Source of the DNA: Bhargavaea massiliensis
GTDB taxonomy: Bacteria > Bacillota > Bacilli > Bacillales_A > Planococcaceae
Assembly: GCF_018390575.1 (NCBI RefSeq)
Contig: NZ_JAHBCJ010000004.1
Span: 198,145 to 262,144, forward strand
Length of the DNA stretch: 64,000 nucleotides
Reading direction: 5' to 3'
Within the stretch, counting starts at the first letter, position 1, and each line of letters starts with the position of its first letter. Below the pieces are notes generated by a model. It saw nothing but the letters and a program-made list of their open reading frames with translations. It had not been told where the DNA came from and ran no database searches. Below are positions 27,160 to 37,341 of this stretch, piece by piece. Both the position numbers and the translations under genes were made by a program.

Positions 27160-27208
27160 GATGATCTCTCCCTTTCTGTCGAGTTTATTTTCCTTTTGGA
27201 GATGAGGA

Positions 27209-27237
27209 TTGTCAAGGAGACTGCTATCGGGTATGAT
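27209..27237 (+). promoter_or_regulatory. Sigma-A-type promoter of bkdR
   Basis: TTGTCA (27209-27214), 17 bases, TATGAT (27232-27237): one mismatch in each hexamer. There is no GG-N10-GC sigma-54 element before bkdR or in the 34-base gap before the leucine dehydrogenase gene, so the whole bkd operon may start here. Confidence 0.7.
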
Positions 27238-27289
27238 GAAGTTGATTATGCAAATCATTGCACAAATCTCAAGAAGGGCCTGAAGGATT

Positions 27290-29305
27290 TTGCAGAATGT
27301 ACTGGTCGTAGGGGCCGGCGCTGGCGGCACCGCCATTTTAAAGCTTCTTCTGCAACTGGATTATATGAATGTCGCAGGAATCGTTGATCCGAATCCGGAA
27401 GCCCCGGGAATCGGGCTGGCAGAGGAAAACGGCATTCCGCACGGCGAAGACTGGCGCCCTTTCATTTCAAATGATCTCCATATGATTTTCGATGTGACGG
27501 GCGAGCAGGGCATTTTCGGCGAACTGCTGAAAGCCAGGCCGGCACATGCCGTCCTGATTCCGGGCACAATTGCCAAGCTGCTCGTCAGCCTGCTTGAGGA
27601 AAATACCGAGTACATTGAACGGCTCCGATCAGAAACAGCCAGAAACAAAATGATTTTTGATTCGCTCGACGAGGGAATGATCGGCATCGACGGAGACGGG
27701 GTAATCCGGTTCTTTAACCGGAGTGCGTCTCTTATTACCGGTACGCCGGTGCGCAGCGCGCTCGACCGCCACATTCTCGATGTCATCCCGGACAGCAATC
27801 TGCCCCACGTCGCAAAGACCGGGATTCCGGAGCTGAACCGGGAGCTTACACTTTCAAATGGAACACGGGTCGTGACGTCCAGGCGGCCGCTCAGCGATCC
27901 TTCCGGCAACCGGGCCGGTGCTTTTGCCGTTTTCCGTGATATTTCCGGCGTAGTGGAACTCGCAGAGGAAATCACGAACCTGAAAGAGATCCAGTCGATG
28001 CTGGAAGCGATCATCCATTCAAGCGACGATGCTATTTCTGTCGTGGATGAAAATGGCCGCGGCATCATGATCAACCCGGCATACACCCGGCTCACCGGCC
28101 TTACGGAGGCGGATGTCATCGGGAAGCCGGCCTCGGTCGATATTACCGAGGGCGAGAGTATCCACATGAAAGTGCTTGAAACCGGAAGGCCGATCCGGGG
28201 CGTCAGAATGCGTGTCGGTCCCGCCGCCAGGGAAGTCGTCGTGAATGTCGCGCCGATTCTTGTAGGCGACAATCTGAAGGGAAGCATTGGTATTATCCAT
28301 GACCTGACGGAAATGCGGGAGCTCGCCGATGAACTGGATCACGCGCGCCGGATCATCCGCTCGCTCGAGACCCGGTACACGTTCGAGGACCTGGTCGGCG
28401 AATCGCCGGAGATGCAGCTGGCGATCCAGCAGGCGAGGCTTGCGGCAACGCTGCCGCTTCCGATCCTCCTGCGGGGTGAATCCGGGACCGGCAAGGAAGT
28501 GTTCGCACAGGCCATCCATCACGAGGCAGGGCGCGGAAATTTCGTCCGTGTCAACTGCGCCGCAATTCCTGAAGAGCGCCTGTCGCGGGAACTCTTCGGT
28601 TCCGAGGAGCCCGCGGCGGACGGGACAACGGAAATTACCGAAGGTTTATTTGAAGAAGCGCACGGCGGCACTTTGTTCATCGATGAAATCGGCGAGCTGC
28701 CCCAAGATGTACAGCTGACCCTTCTCAGGGTGCTGGAGGAACACGAATTTTACCGGACAGGCGGCAGCCGTCCCGTCCCTGTTTCTGTCAGGGTCATCGC
28801 TGCCACCAACCGGAACCTCGAGAAATTTATGAGGGAAGGGAAGTTCCGGGAAGATCTGTTTCACCGTCTGAACCGGATGCCGATTCATATTCCTCCGCTC
28901 CGTCAGAGAAGGATCGACATCAAGCTTCTGGCGGAAAAACTTCTTCCGAAGCTGAACCGGGATCTCGGGCGCGCCGTCACGGAGATTTCCGAGGACGCTG
29001 CCTTCCTGCTAAGGCAGCATAATTGGCCGGGCAATGTGCGGGAGCTGGAGAACATCATCAGCCGTGCCCTGATCTTTATGCAGCCGGCAGACAAATTACT
29101 CGGCAAGCCCGACCTTTCCGCTGTCTTTCAGGCAGAGGGGGGCGGGGCGGCAGGCACTCTGGCCGAACAGCTGGATGCCCATGAAAAATTAATTTTAAAG
29201 GAAGCGCTTACAACCTGCGGCGGCAACAAGTCCGATGCAGCAAAGCAGCTTGGGATTTCGGTCCGCACGCTTTACTACAAACTTGAGAAGCACCGGCTCG
29301 TGTGA
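27290..29305 (+). CDS. bkdR: BkdR-type enhancer-binding regulator lacking GAFTGA
   Basis: BkdR activates branched-chain amino acid degradation genes with sigma-54 (SigL) in B. subtilis. The 671-residue protein has an N-terminal Rossmann-like segment ([14 protein letters not shown]), two PAS domains (about 118-220 and 240-345), an AAA+ domain with Walker [11 protein letters not shown] (about 394) and Walker [12 protein letters not shown], and a Fis-like helix-turn-helix ([22 protein letters not shown]). After ELFG the sigma-54-contacting GAFTGA loop is replaced by [13 protein letters not shown]. It may therefore not act with sigma-54. The start is TTG at 27290; ATG 27366 is an alternative. Confidence 0.9.
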   Translation: MQNVLVVGAGAGGTAILKLLLQLDYMNVAGIVDPNPEAPGIGLAEENGIPHGEDWRPFISNDLHMIFDVTGEQGIFGELLKARPAHAVLIPGTIAKLLVSLLEENTEYIERLRSETARNKMIFDSLDEGMIGIDGDGVIRFFNRSASLITGTPVRSALDRHILDVIPDSNLPHVAKTGIPELNRELTLSNGTRVVTSRRPLSDPSGNRAGAFAVFRDISGVVELAEEITNLKEIQSMLEAIIHSSDDAISVVDENGRGIMINPAYTRLTGLTEADVIGKPASVDITEGESIHMKVLETGRPIRGVRMRVGPAAREVVVNVAPILVGDNLKGSIGIIHDLTEMRELADELDHARRIIRSLETRYTFEDLVGESPEMQLAIQQARLAATLPLPILLRGESGTGKEVFAQAIHHEAGRGNFVRVNCAAIPEERLSRELFGSEEPAADGTTEITEGLFEEAHGGTLFIDEIGELPQDVQLTLLRVLEEHEFYRTGGSRPVPVSVRVIAATNRNLEKFMREGKFREDLFHRLNRMPIHIPPLRQRRIDIKLLAEKLLPKLNRDLGRAVTEISEDAAFLLRQHNWPGNVRELENIISRALIFMQPADKLLGKPDLSAVFQAEGGGAAGTLAEQLDAHEKLILKEALTTCGGNKSDAAKQLGISVRTLYYKLEKHRLV

Positions 29306-29339
29306 GTCCGGGTACATGACCATAAGGAGGAGAAAGAAG

Positions 29340-30437
29340 ATGGAACTGTTTAAATACCTCGAAGAAAGCGATTATGAACAAGTGGTGTTCTGCCACGACA
29401 AAACGTCCGGCCTGAAGGCGATCATCGCCATCCACGACACGACGCTCGGCCCGGCGCTTGGGGGCGCCCGGATGTGGACGTATGCGACGGAAGAGGAAGC
29501 AGTCATCGATGCTCTCCGCCTGTCCAAAGGCATGACTTACAAGAACGCGGCGGCCGGCCTGAACCTTGGCGGCGGCAAGACCGTCATCATCGGCAATCCG
29601 AAAACAGATAAAAATGAAGAGATGTTCCGCGCATTCGGACGGTACATACAGGGGCTGAACGGGCGCTACATCACGGCAGAGGATGTAGGCACAACTGAAG
29701 AAGACATGGACATCATCCACCAGGAAACGGACTTTGTCACCGGCATCTCCCCGACCCACGCCGGTTCTTCGGGGAACCCATCCCCGGTCACGGCCTACGG
29801 TGTCTACCGCGGGATGAAAGCCGCTGCAAAGGAAGCATTCGGTGCCGATTCCCTGGAAGGGAAGACGATTGCCGTCCAAGGCGTCGGCAACGTGGCGTTC
29901 ACACTCTGCCGTCACCTTCATGAGGAAGGCGCAAAGCTGATCGTGACCGACATCAACGAAGAATCCGTCCGGCGAGCAGTGGAAGAATTCGACGCGGAAG
30001 CGGTCGGCATCAATGACATCTACGGCGTGGAGTGCGACATCTACGCCCCATGTGCACTCGGCGCGACCATCAACGACGAGACGATCCCTCAGCTCAAGGC
30101 GAAAGTCATTGCAGGCTCTGCGAACAACCAGCTGAAGACACCGGAACACGGTGACCGCATCCATGAAATGGGCATCGTTTACGCACCTGACTACATCATC
30201 AATGCGGGCGGCGTCATCAATGTGGCCGATGAGCTGGAAGGCTATAACCGCGAGCGGGCGATGAAAAAAGTCGAGAAAATCTACGACACCATTGAAAAGG
30301 TCTTTGAAATCTCCAAGCGTGACGGCATCCCGTCCTACGCGGCGGCAGACCGCCTTGCAGAAGAGCGCATCACCAACATCGCGAAGTCGCGCGGACAGTT
30401 TCTCCGCAACGGCAAGGACACACTCCACCGCCGCTGA
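29340..30437 (+). CDS. bcd: Leucine dehydrogenase
   Basis: This NAD-dependent enzyme deaminates leucine, valine and isoleucine to the 2-keto acids used by the BCKDH complex. The 365-residue protein has the catalytic Lys in [13 protein letters not shown] (about 80), [12 protein letters not shown], and the dinucleotide motif [12 protein letters not shown]. The ATG at 29340 follows AAGGAGG. In B. subtilis bcd lies between ptb and buk; both are absent here. Confidence 0.95.
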   Translation: MELFKYLEESDYEQVVFCHDKTSGLKAIIAIHDTTLGPALGGARMWTYATEEEAVIDALRLSKGMTYKNAAAGLNLGGGKTVIIGNPKTDKNEEMFRAFGRYIQGLNGRYITAEDVGTTEEDMDIIHQETDFVTGISPTHAGSSGNPSPVTAYGVYRGMKAAAKEAFGADSLEGKTIAVQGVGNVAFTLCRHLHEEGAKLIVTDINEESVRRAVEEFDAEAVGINDIYGVECDIYAPCALGATINDETIPQLKAKVIAGSANNQLKTPEHGDRIHEMGIVYAPDYIINAGGVINVADELEGYNRERAMKKVEKIYDTIEKVFEISKRDGIPSYAAADRLAEERITNIAKSRGQFLRNGKDTLHRR

Positions 30438-30482
30438 TGGCAGATCGATCTTGCAACTCTAAAGGATAAAGGAGGCCATCCA

Positions 30483-31910
30483 ATGGCTCTTGAATATGAT
30501 GTCGTCATTCTCGGGGGAGGGACCGGCGGCTACGTTGCCGCCATCCGTTCCGCGCAGCTGGGGCTGAAGACAGCGGTGGTTGAAAAAGGCAAGCTGGGCG
30601 GCACGTGCCTGCACCGCGGCTGTATCCCGTCCAAGGCGCTGCTTCGCAGTGCCGAAGTCTACCGTCTTGCCAAGGAAGAATCCGAGTCGTTCGGTGTGAT
30701 GACCGGAGAAGTCTCGCTTGCATTCGACCTGGTGCAAAAGCGCAAGCAGTCGATTGTCGACGGCTTGCACGGCGGCGTGCAAGCGCTCATGAAAAAAGGG
30801 AAAATCGATGTCTACGAGGGAATGGGCAGGATTCTGGGACCGTCCATCTTCTCGCCGATGCCCGGCACCATTTCGGTCGAATACGAAGACGGAAGGGAAA
30901 ATGATATTCTCATTCCCCAGAACGTCATCGTCGCCACCGGCTCCAGGCCGCGCACACTGCCCGGACTGGAAGTCGACGGCACGGACGTCCTTACATCCGA
31001 CGAGGCGCTTGCCCTCGAAAAACTCCCTGCTTCCATTGTGATCATCGGGGGCGGTGTCATCGGGATCGAGTGGGCTTCGATGCTGAACGATTTCGGTGTA
31101 GACGTCACTGTCGTCGAATACGCGGACCGGATTCTGCCGACCGAAGACGCGGACATTTCCCGAGAGATGGAAAAACTTCTGAAAAAACGCGGCATCCGAT
31201 TTGCCACGTCAGCCGAAGTTCTTCCCGATACCCTGAACAAGCAGGAAGGCTCCGTCTCCATCGAGGCGAAAATCGGTGAAGGGACGGAAACGTTCACCGC
31301 AGAAAAAATGCTGGTCAGCGTCGGACGTCAGGCCAACACGGAAGGGATCGGCCTGGAAAACACCGATATCGAGCTTGATCGCGGCTTTATCAAAGTCAAG
31401 ACCACTTACCAGACAAAAGAGTCCCATATCTATGCGATCGGAGACGTAATCGGCGGCCTCCAGCTGGCCCATGTGGCGTCCCATGAAGGAATCTCTGCGG
31501 TCGGGCATATCGCGAGAACGGATGCCCATCCGGTCGACCCTGACATGGTGCCGCGATGCATCTATTCAAGCCCGGAGGCGGCTTCTGTCGGCATCACGGA
31601 GCAGCAGGCCAAAGAGCGCGGGTTCGATGTTAAAGTCGGCAAATTCCCGTTCAAGGCGATCGGGAAGGCGCTTGTCCACGGGGAATCCGACGGCTTTGTG
31701 AAGATTGTCGCCGACAAGGCCACCGATGATATCCTCGGCATCCACATGATCGGACCGCATGTCACCGACATGATCTCCGAGGCAGGCCTTGCGAAAGTTC
31801 TTGACGCCACGCCTTGGGAAGTTGCGTCCCTTGTCCACCCGCATCCTACCTTAAGCGAAGTGATGGGTGAAGCGGCACTTGCCGTCGATGGCAAGGCCAT
31901 TCATATGTAA
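30483..31910 (+). CDS. lpdV: Dihydrolipoyl dehydrogenase (E3) of branched-chain keto acid dehydrogenase
   Basis: E3 reoxidises the dihydrolipoyl group of the E2 subunit using FAD and NAD. The 475-residue protein has FAD-binding VILGGGTGGYVAAIRSAQLG, the redox disulfide GGTCLHRGCIPSKALL (about 39-54), NAD-binding IIGGGVIGIEWASML and the C-terminal His-Glu region HPHPTLSEVMGEAA. RBS AAAGGAGG. It is second in the bkd catabolic operon. Confidence 0.95.
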   Translation: MALEYDVVILGGGTGGYVAAIRSAQLGLKTAVVEKGKLGGTCLHRGCIPSKALLRSAEVYRLAKEESESFGVMTGEVSLAFDLVQKRKQSIVDGLHGGVQALMKKGKIDVYEGMGRILGPSIFSPMPGTISVEYEDGRENDILIPQNVIVATGSRPRTLPGLEVDGTDVLTSDEALALEKLPASIVIIGGGVIGIEWASMLNDFGVDVTVVEYADRILPTEDADISREMEKLLKKRGIRFATSAEVLPDTLNKQEGSVSIEAKIGEGTETFTAEKMLVSVGRQANTEGIGLENTDIELDRGFIKVKTTYQTKESHIYAIGDVIGGLQLAHVASHEGISAVGHIARTDAHPVDPDMVPRCIYSSPEAASVGITEQQAKERGFDVKVGKFPFKAIGKALVHGESDGFVKIVADKATDDILGIHMIGPHVTDMISEAGLAKVLDATPWEVASLVHPHPTLSEVMGEAALAVDGKAIHM

Positions 31911-31930
31911 TCAAAGGGGGAAACCGAAAG

Positions 31931-32938
31931 ATGACCAACAACCGTCATGAACAGCTGGGACTCACGAACGAAGATGCCCTGCGCATGTACGAGACGATGC
32001 TGACCGCGCGCCGGCTTGATGAACGGATGTGGCTTTTGAACCGTTCCGGCAAAATCCCGTTCGTCATTTCCTGCCAGGGGCAGGAGGCTGCCCAAGTCGG
32101 CGCCGCATTCGCGCTGGATACGGAAAAGGATTATATCGCACCGTACTACCGCGACATGGGCGTCGTCCTCCACTTCGGCATGACGCCAAAAGACCTGATG
32201 CTGAGCGCATTCGCCAAAGCCGAAGATCCGAACTCCGGCGGACGGCAGATGCCTGGCCACTTCGGCCAGAAAAAGAACCGCATCCTCACCGGATCTTCTC
32301 CGGTGACCACACAGCTGCCGCATGCAGTCGGTGTGGCACTGGCGGGCAAGATCAAGAAAAAAGATTTCATCACATTCGTGACGCTCGGCGAAGGTTCCTC
32401 CAACCAGGGCGACTTCCATGAAGGCGCCAACTTTGCGGGAGTCCACAAGCTGCCGACCATCATCATGGTGGAAAACAACAAATATGCCATTTCCGTTCCG
32501 GTCGAGAAGCAGCTCGCGTGCGAAAACGTTTCTGACCGCGCACCGGGTTACGGGATGCCGGGGTATACCGTGGACGGCACCGATCCTCTTGCCGTCTATG
32601 AAGTCGTCAAGGAGGCTGCTGACCGGGCGCGTTCCGGCCAAGGCCCGACGCTCGTCGAAACGATCTGCTATCGCCTGACCGCCCACTCTTCGGATGATGA
32701 CCACCGCGCGTACCGCTCGGAGGAAGACCTGAAAGCGGAAAAGGAGAAAGATCCGATTCCGCGCTTCGCGGCTTACCTGAAAGAAGCGGGCGTGCTGGAT
32801 GACGAGACAGAAAAGGAAATGGAAGACCGTGTCAAGCAGGCCGTCAACGAAGCGACGGATTATGCGGAAGCGGCTCCGTACGCGGAACCGGAAGATGCTT
32901 TGAAATACGTTTACGCGGAACAGGGAGGGGATGAATAA
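31931..32938 (+). CDS. bkdAA: Branched-chain 2-oxoacid dehydrogenase E1 alpha
   Basis: This thiamine-diphosphate subunit decarboxylates branched 2-keto acids. It has 335 residues. The ThDP motif is GEGSSNQGDFHEGANFAGVHKLPTIIMVENN in adjacent blocks (about 153-185), and the phosphorylation-loop-like ETICYRLTAHSSDDDHRAYR region is present. RBS AAAGGGGG. It overlaps bkdAB by one base (TAATG). Confidence 0.95.
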   Translation: MTNNRHEQLGLTNEDALRMYETMLTARRLDERMWLLNRSGKIPFVISCQGQEAAQVGAAFALDTEKDYIAPYYRDMGVVLHFGMTPKDLMLSAFAKAEDPNSGGRQMPGHFGQKKNRILTGSSPVTTQLPHAVGVALAGKIKKKDFITFVTLGEGSSNQGDFHEGANFAGVHKLPTIIMVENNKYAISVPVEKQLACENVSDRAPGYGMPGYTVDGTDPLAVYEVVKEAADRARSGQGPTLVETICYRLTAHSSDDDHRAYRSEEDLKAEKEKDPIPRFAAYLKEAGVLDDETEKEMEDRVKQAVNEATDYAEAAPYAEPEDALKYVYAEQGGDE

Positions 32939-33921
32939 TGGCGGTACGGTCCTATATCGATGCCATTACGCTCGCGATGAAAGAAGAAATGGAGCGTGAC
33001 GACAACGTCTTCATCCTCGGCGAGGACGTCGGGAAAAAAGGCGGCGTCTTCAAGGCGACACAGGGTCTCTATGATCAGTTCGGCGAAGAGCGCGTCATCG
33101 ACACGCCTCTCGCGGAATCGGCGATAGCGGGGGTCGGGATCGGCGCCGCCATGTACGGCATGCGCCCGATCGCAGAAATGCAGTTTGCCGACTTCATCAT
33201 GCCGGCGGTCAACCAGATCATCTCTGAGGCGGCCCGCATCCGTTACCGGTCGAACAATGACTGGAGCTGCCCGATTGTCGTGCGTGCCCCGTTTGGCGGC
33301 GGTGTCCACGGGGCGCTCTACCATTCCCAGTCGGTGGAAGCGATCTTCGCCAACCAGCCGGGTCTGAAAATTGTCATCCCTTCGACGCCATACGACGCCA
33401 AGGGGCTTCTGAAGGCAGCCATCCGGGACGACGATCCGGTGCTGTTCTTTGAGCATAAACGCGCCTACCGTCTGCTCAAAGGCGAGGTTCCGGATGAGGA
33501 TTACACCCTTCCGATCGGGAAGGCGGACATCAAACGCGAGGGTGAAGATATCACAGTCATCACTTACGGCCTTGCGGTTCACTTTGCCCTCCAGGCTGCC
33601 GAGCGGCTTGCGGAGGACGGCATTTCCGCACATATCCTGGATCTCCGTACCGTCTACCCGCTTGACCGGGAAGCGATTGTCGAAGCCGCCTCTAAAACCG
33701 GCAAAGTGCTCCTCGTCACGGAAGACAACAAGGAAGGCAGCATCATGAGCGAAGTTGCGGCAATCATCGCAGAAGAATGCTTGTTCGATCTGGATGCACC
33801 GATCCAGCGCCTCGCCGGGCCTGATGTGCCGGCGATGCCGTACGCACCGACAATGGAAAAGTACTTCATGATCAATCCGGACAAGGTCGAGAAAGCGATG
33901 CGCGATCTCGCAGAATTCTGA
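32938..33921 (+). CDS. bkdAB: Branched-chain 2-oxoacid dehydrogenase E1 beta
   Basis: The 327-residue beta subunit completes the alpha2beta2 E1. It shows the transketolase pyrimidine-binding domain (FILGEDVGKKGGVFKATQGL, DTPLAESAIAGVGIGAAMYG) and the C-terminal domain with HILDLRTVYPLD and LVTEDNKEGSIMSEV. Its start codon shares one base with the bkdAA stop, which suggests coupled translation. Confidence 0.95.
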   Translation: MAVRSYIDAITLAMKEEMERDDNVFILGEDVGKKGGVFKATQGLYDQFGEERVIDTPLAESAIAGVGIGAAMYGMRPIAEMQFADFIMPAVNQIISEAARIRYRSNNDWSCPIVVRAPFGGGVHGALYHSQSVEAIFANQPGLKIVIPSTPYDAKGLLKAAIRDDDPVLFFEHKRAYRLLKGEVPDEDYTLPIGKADIKREGEDITVITYGLAVHFALQAAERLAEDGISAHILDLRTVYPLDREAIVEAASKTGKVLLVTEDNKEGSIMSEVAAIIAEECLFDLDAPIQRLAGPDVPAMPYAPTMEKYFMINPDKVEKAMRDLAEF

Positions 33922-33941
33922 TACGGACGGAGGGCTAACAA

Positions 33942-35282
33942 GTGGCGAAACAAACCATCACCATGCCCCAGCTGGGCGAAAGTGTGACCGAAGGCACCAT
34001 TGAACGCTGGCTCGTGAAACCCGGCGATACAGTCGAGAAATACGACCCCCTCGCCGAGGTCAATACAGATAAAGTGACGGCCGAAATCCCGTCTTCCTTC
34101 TCGGGAACCATCAAGGAGCTCATCGCCGGTGAAGGAGAGACCCTTGAAGTCGGGGCAGCCGTCTGCACAATCGAAACGGAAGATGCGGCATCCGCAGAGA
34201 CCGAAGCTGCACCGGCCGAAGGTGGACCCGCCAATGAAATGCCGGCTGCGGGATCCGAAAAACCGGAAAGTCTTTCAGGCCGCTCCGGATCTTCGTCTCC
34301 TGCCAAGGCCGAAGGGTCGGGAGCAAGGTATTCACCGGCCGTGCTCCGGCTATCCCAGGAACACGGCATCGACCTTTCGCAGGTGGAAGGATCCGGCCGC
34401 GGTGGCCGGATCACCCGCAAAGACCTTACGAAGCTGATCGAATCAGGGACGATCCCGACAGAACCGGCAGCCCGGCAGCCTGAGCCGGCAAGTGTACAGA
34501 CCGCCGAGCCGAAACCGGAAGCCGCGCCTGCCCAGGCCAAACAATCGGAGCAACAGGCAGCGGGGGTCCAGGCGGCTGCAGGGGACATCGAGATTCCGGT
34601 ATCCGGCGTGCGCCGCGCAATCGCGAACAACATGCTGCGTTCGAAACACGAAGCGCCGCATGCGTGGACGATGATCGAAGTGGATGTGACCGGCCTGGTC
34701 CAATACCGCGATTCCATCAAGAACGAGTTCAAGACCAAAGAAGGCTTCGGCCTGACCTACTTTGCCTTCTTCGTGAAAGCAGTGGCCCAGGCACTGAAGG
34801 AATTCCCGATGATGAATTCGATGTGGGCGGGCGACAAGATTATCCAGAAAAAAGCGATCAACATCTCGATTGCCGTCGCGACGGAAGACGCCCTGTTTGT
34901 TCCGGTCATCAAGGATGCCGACGAAAAGACAATCAAAGGCATCGCGCGGGAGATCAAGGAACTGGCGGACAAAGTCCGCTCCGGCAAGCTGAAGTCCGAA
35001 GAAATGCAGGGCGGCACGTTCACGGTGAACAACACCGGTTCGTTCGGCTCGGTCCAGTCGATGGGCATCATCAACTACCCTCAGGCGGCGATCCTCCAGG
35101 TGGAATCGATCGTCAAGCGCCCGGTCATCATGGAAGGCGGCATGTTCGCGGCACGTGACATGGTCAACCTCTGCCTGTCCTTGGACCACCGAGTGCTGGA
35201 TGGCCTGGTGGCCGGACGGTTCCTGGCGCGGGTGAAGGAGATCCTTGAGAACATTTCCAGTGAGAATACGTCGGTTTACTAA
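33942..35282 (+). CDS. bkdB: Branched-chain 2-oxoacid dehydrogenase E2, lipoamide acyltransferase
   Basis: E2 transfers the branched acyl group to CoA. The 446-residue protein has an N-terminal lipoyl domain (1-78) with Lys44 in EVNTDKVTAEIPS, an Ala/Pro/Glu-rich linker, a peripheral subunit-binding domain (about 128-165, SPAVLRLSQEHGIDLSQVEG), a second linker and the catalytic domain with LSLDHRVLDGLVAGRF (His about 415). The start is GTG at 33942 after GGAGGG. It is last in the bkd operon, before a terminator. Confidence 0.95.
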   Translation: MAKQTITMPQLGESVTEGTIERWLVKPGDTVEKYDPLAEVNTDKVTAEIPSSFSGTIKELIAGEGETLEVGAAVCTIETEDAASAETEAAPAEGGPANEMPAAGSEKPESLSGRSGSSSPAKAEGSGARYSPAVLRLSQEHGIDLSQVEGSGRGGRITRKDLTKLIESGTIPTEPAARQPEPASVQTAEPKPEAAPAQAKQSEQQAAGVQAAAGDIEIPVSGVRRAIANNMLRSKHEAPHAWTMIEVDVTGLVQYRDSIKNEFKTKEGFGLTYFAFFVKAVAQALKEFPMMNSMWAGDKIIQKKAINISIAVATEDALFVPVIKDADEKTIKGIAREIKELADKVRSGKLKSEEMQGGTFTVNNTGSFGSVQSMGIINYPQAAILQVESIVKRPVIMEGGMFAARDMVNLCLSLDHRVLDGLVAGRFLARVKEILENISSENTSVY

Positions 35283-35287
35283 TATTG

Positions 35288-35336
35288 AAACGGCAAGGCG
35301 CACCGGAGTGAACCCGGGTGCACCTTGCCGTTTTTC
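35288..35336 (+). terminator. Terminator of bkd operon
   Basis: AAACGGCAAGG-GCACC and GGTGC-CCTTGCCGTTTTT form a long stem with a small inner loop. Confidence 0.9.
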
Positions 35337-35389
35337 CGTTATGGAGTTTATAGAAATCGTCGGTCTCGGCAACCGTTGGCGGCGGCAGA

Positions 35390-35473
35390 GATATCAGACA
35401 CTTTCAGCGGGATATCGAGCAGTTCCGCGCGGATATCGATCACTTTCCGCGGGAAATCACTCACTCCGGCAGT
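35390..35473. repeat. 21-bp-pitch array, GATATC family, four copies
   Basis: Cores GATATCAGACAC, GATATCGAGCAG, GATATCGATCAC and GAAATCACTCAC start at 35390, 35411, 35432 and 35453, exactly 21 bp apart, each followed by a TTYCGCG-like block. The family is the reverse complement of the array at 46924. The rest of the 35283-35649 gap holds the bkdB terminator and about 160 bp before mutA with no clear feature. Confidence 0.88.
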
Positions 35474-35649
35474 GTGTCATCGTTGCAGCTGCTAAAGCGC
35501 ATTCGCAACCGTCCGCGTCGATCTGTATGAATCCGGCACGAATTCGCTTGTTCAGTCAGACAACGCGTTTGATTAGCGTTCCATCTTTCAAGCGATCGGG
35601 TTCTCCGGTAGAATGAAAATAAGCACTATTCACATTGGGGGAGAGGCAA

Positions 35650-37341
35650 ATGACCATCGACACGATGAAACAGATATCGTTTGAACAGCCCACCGTGGGG
35701 GACTGGAGAAAAGCGGCCGAAGCTTCGCTAAAAGGGAAACCGCTTGCATCACTTGAAACCGAGACACCTGAAGGCATCACGCTGAAGCCGCTCTACACGG
35801 CGGAGGATGTTCCCGAAGGACAGGAAGACCGGATCCGTGCCATCCGGAACGGAATCGGTAAAACGGACTGGACGATTCTCCAGGAGACAAGAGAGTCGGA
35901 CCCTGCCAAGTATGTGGAAAAGGTGAAATCCGCGCTGGGCCGGGGCAATGAGGCTGTCGTCTATACTGGCGGATGGGAAAAGGAAGCGGACGCAGGAGTG
36001 CTTGATGCCCTGGCAGCACTGATCACGGAAGTGCCTGTTTATGTACGGTGCCGTCCGGACGATCCGTTTCTCGCCGTATTCGGTGCTGTTCCTGAAGACA
36101 AGAGGGGGATGGTTGCGGGTTATGCGGATGTGGACCGGTCGGCGGATCTGTCACGGCGCTTCCCGGCCCTCCGGACCATCGCCGTGGACTCGGGTTCGGT
36201 ACATATGAAAGGGGCGGATGCGGTGACGGAGCTGGCTGCGGCCCTTTCCAGAGCAGCGGAAATCGCGGGGGAAGAAGATGATTTCGGTGCAATGGCCCGG
36301 AAGCTATTCTTCGTTTTTAATGTCGACACGCACTTTTTCATGGAGATTGCGAAATTGCGTGCGTTCCGGCTGCTGTTCAAATCGTTTGCAGCCGCTTACG
36401 GAGTGGATGAGCCGGTGCATGTCCCGGTCATCGCCCGCACCTCTTTGCGCACCTATTCCCTTGCCGATCCGTATGTCAACCTGCTCAGGAGCGGCAATGA
36501 GGCTTTCTCCGCTGCAATCGGCGGCGCCGACGCCATTACGGTCGCACCACTGGATACCCTGACGGGGAGCACGGGCTTTTCCGAGCGCGTCGCGCGGAAT
36601 GTCCAGCACATCCTCAAGGAAGAAGCCCATGCGGACCGCGTACTTGATCCGTCCGGGGGCTCCTACTATATCGAGTCGCTGACCGAGTCTCTGTACCGGA
36701 AAACCTGGGAGCTGTTCCTCCAATTCGAGAAACAGGGCGGCATCTCGGCCACAATTGCGGACGGCACGCTGGACCGGATGCTTGCAGAGAAAAAAGATGC
36801 GCGCATCCGCCGTCTCGCCGTGCGGGAAGAGTCCCTGATCGGGACGAACATTTACGCGGATCCGGCAGAGGAAATCCGGAAGCCGGCTGGATCAGACGGA
36901 GCGGAAGGCCGTTTCGCCGAGCCGTTCGAAGGACTCCGGTCCTCCCTTCAGGGAAGGGAGGTCCACCTGATCCGTTTCGGCAGCCTGAAGGCCGTCAAGC
37001 CGGTGGCCGATTTCACGGCGGGCGTGCTGGCCGTCGGCGGCATCCGTCCGGAGCTGTCTCCGCTATTTGAAACAGCGGAAGAGGCCCTGGGTTATCTGGA
37101 GTCGGAACAGCCGCTGTACGCGGTCTTCTGCGCGGCTGCCGGCCAGGCGGAAGAAGCATTGCGGGCAGTTGTTGCCGGCAAGCCCGATAAAACCGTTCTC
37201 GATGCGGCAGGGCGTTTCCCGGAAGAAACCGCGGCATCGCTCCGGGAAGCCGGCCTAAACGGATTTTATTACAAAGGCCAGGATATTCTGGACAAGCTGA
37301 CAGAAGTGAAAGGGATTGTCGAAGGGGGAATGCAGCAATGA
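35650..37341 (+). CDS. mutA: Methylmalonyl-CoA mutase small subunit
   Basis: MutA is the non-catalytic beta partner of the cobalamin-dependent mutase that turns methylmalonyl-CoA into succinyl-CoA. The 563-residue protein keeps the barrel-domain pattern ([34 protein letters not shown]) and a degenerate C-terminal domain without the cobalamin DxHxxG motif, as usual for MutA. ATG 35650 follows GGGGGAGAGG. It overlaps mutB by four bases. Confidence 0.93.
   Translation: MTIDTMKQISFEQPTVGDWRKAAEASLKGKPLASLETETPEGITLKPLYTAEDVPEGQEDRIRAIRNGIGKTDWTILQETRESDPAKYVEKVKSALGRGNEAVVYTGGWEKEADAGVLDALAALITEVPVYVRCRPDDPFLAVFGAVPEDKRGMVAGYADVDRSADLSRRFPALRTIAVDSGSVHMKGADAVTELAAALSRAAEIAGEEDDFGAMARKLFFVFNVDTHFFMEIAKLRAFRLLFKSFAAAYGVDEPVHVPVIARTSLRTYSLADPYVNLLRSGNEAFSAAIGGADAITVAPLDTLTGSTGFSERVARNVQHILKEEAHADRVLDPSGGSYYIESLTESLYRKTWELFLQFEKQGGISATIADGTLDRMLAEKKDARIRRLAVREESLIGTNIYADPAEEIRKPAGSDGAEGRFAEPFEGLRSSLQGREVHLIRFGSLKAVKPVADFTAGVLAVGGIRPELSPLFETAEEALGYLESEQPLYAVFCAAAGQAEEALRAVVAGKPDKTVLDAAGRFPEETAASLREAGLNGFYYKGQDILDKLTEVKGIVEGGMQQ

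Noticed and set aside
29208-30428. A 406-codon antisense ORF over the leucine dehydrogenase gene
   Set aside because: Shadow of a GC-rich coding gene; no family match and no ribosome site. The same applies to long antisense ORFs over argG (53222-54442) and argH (54364-56019).
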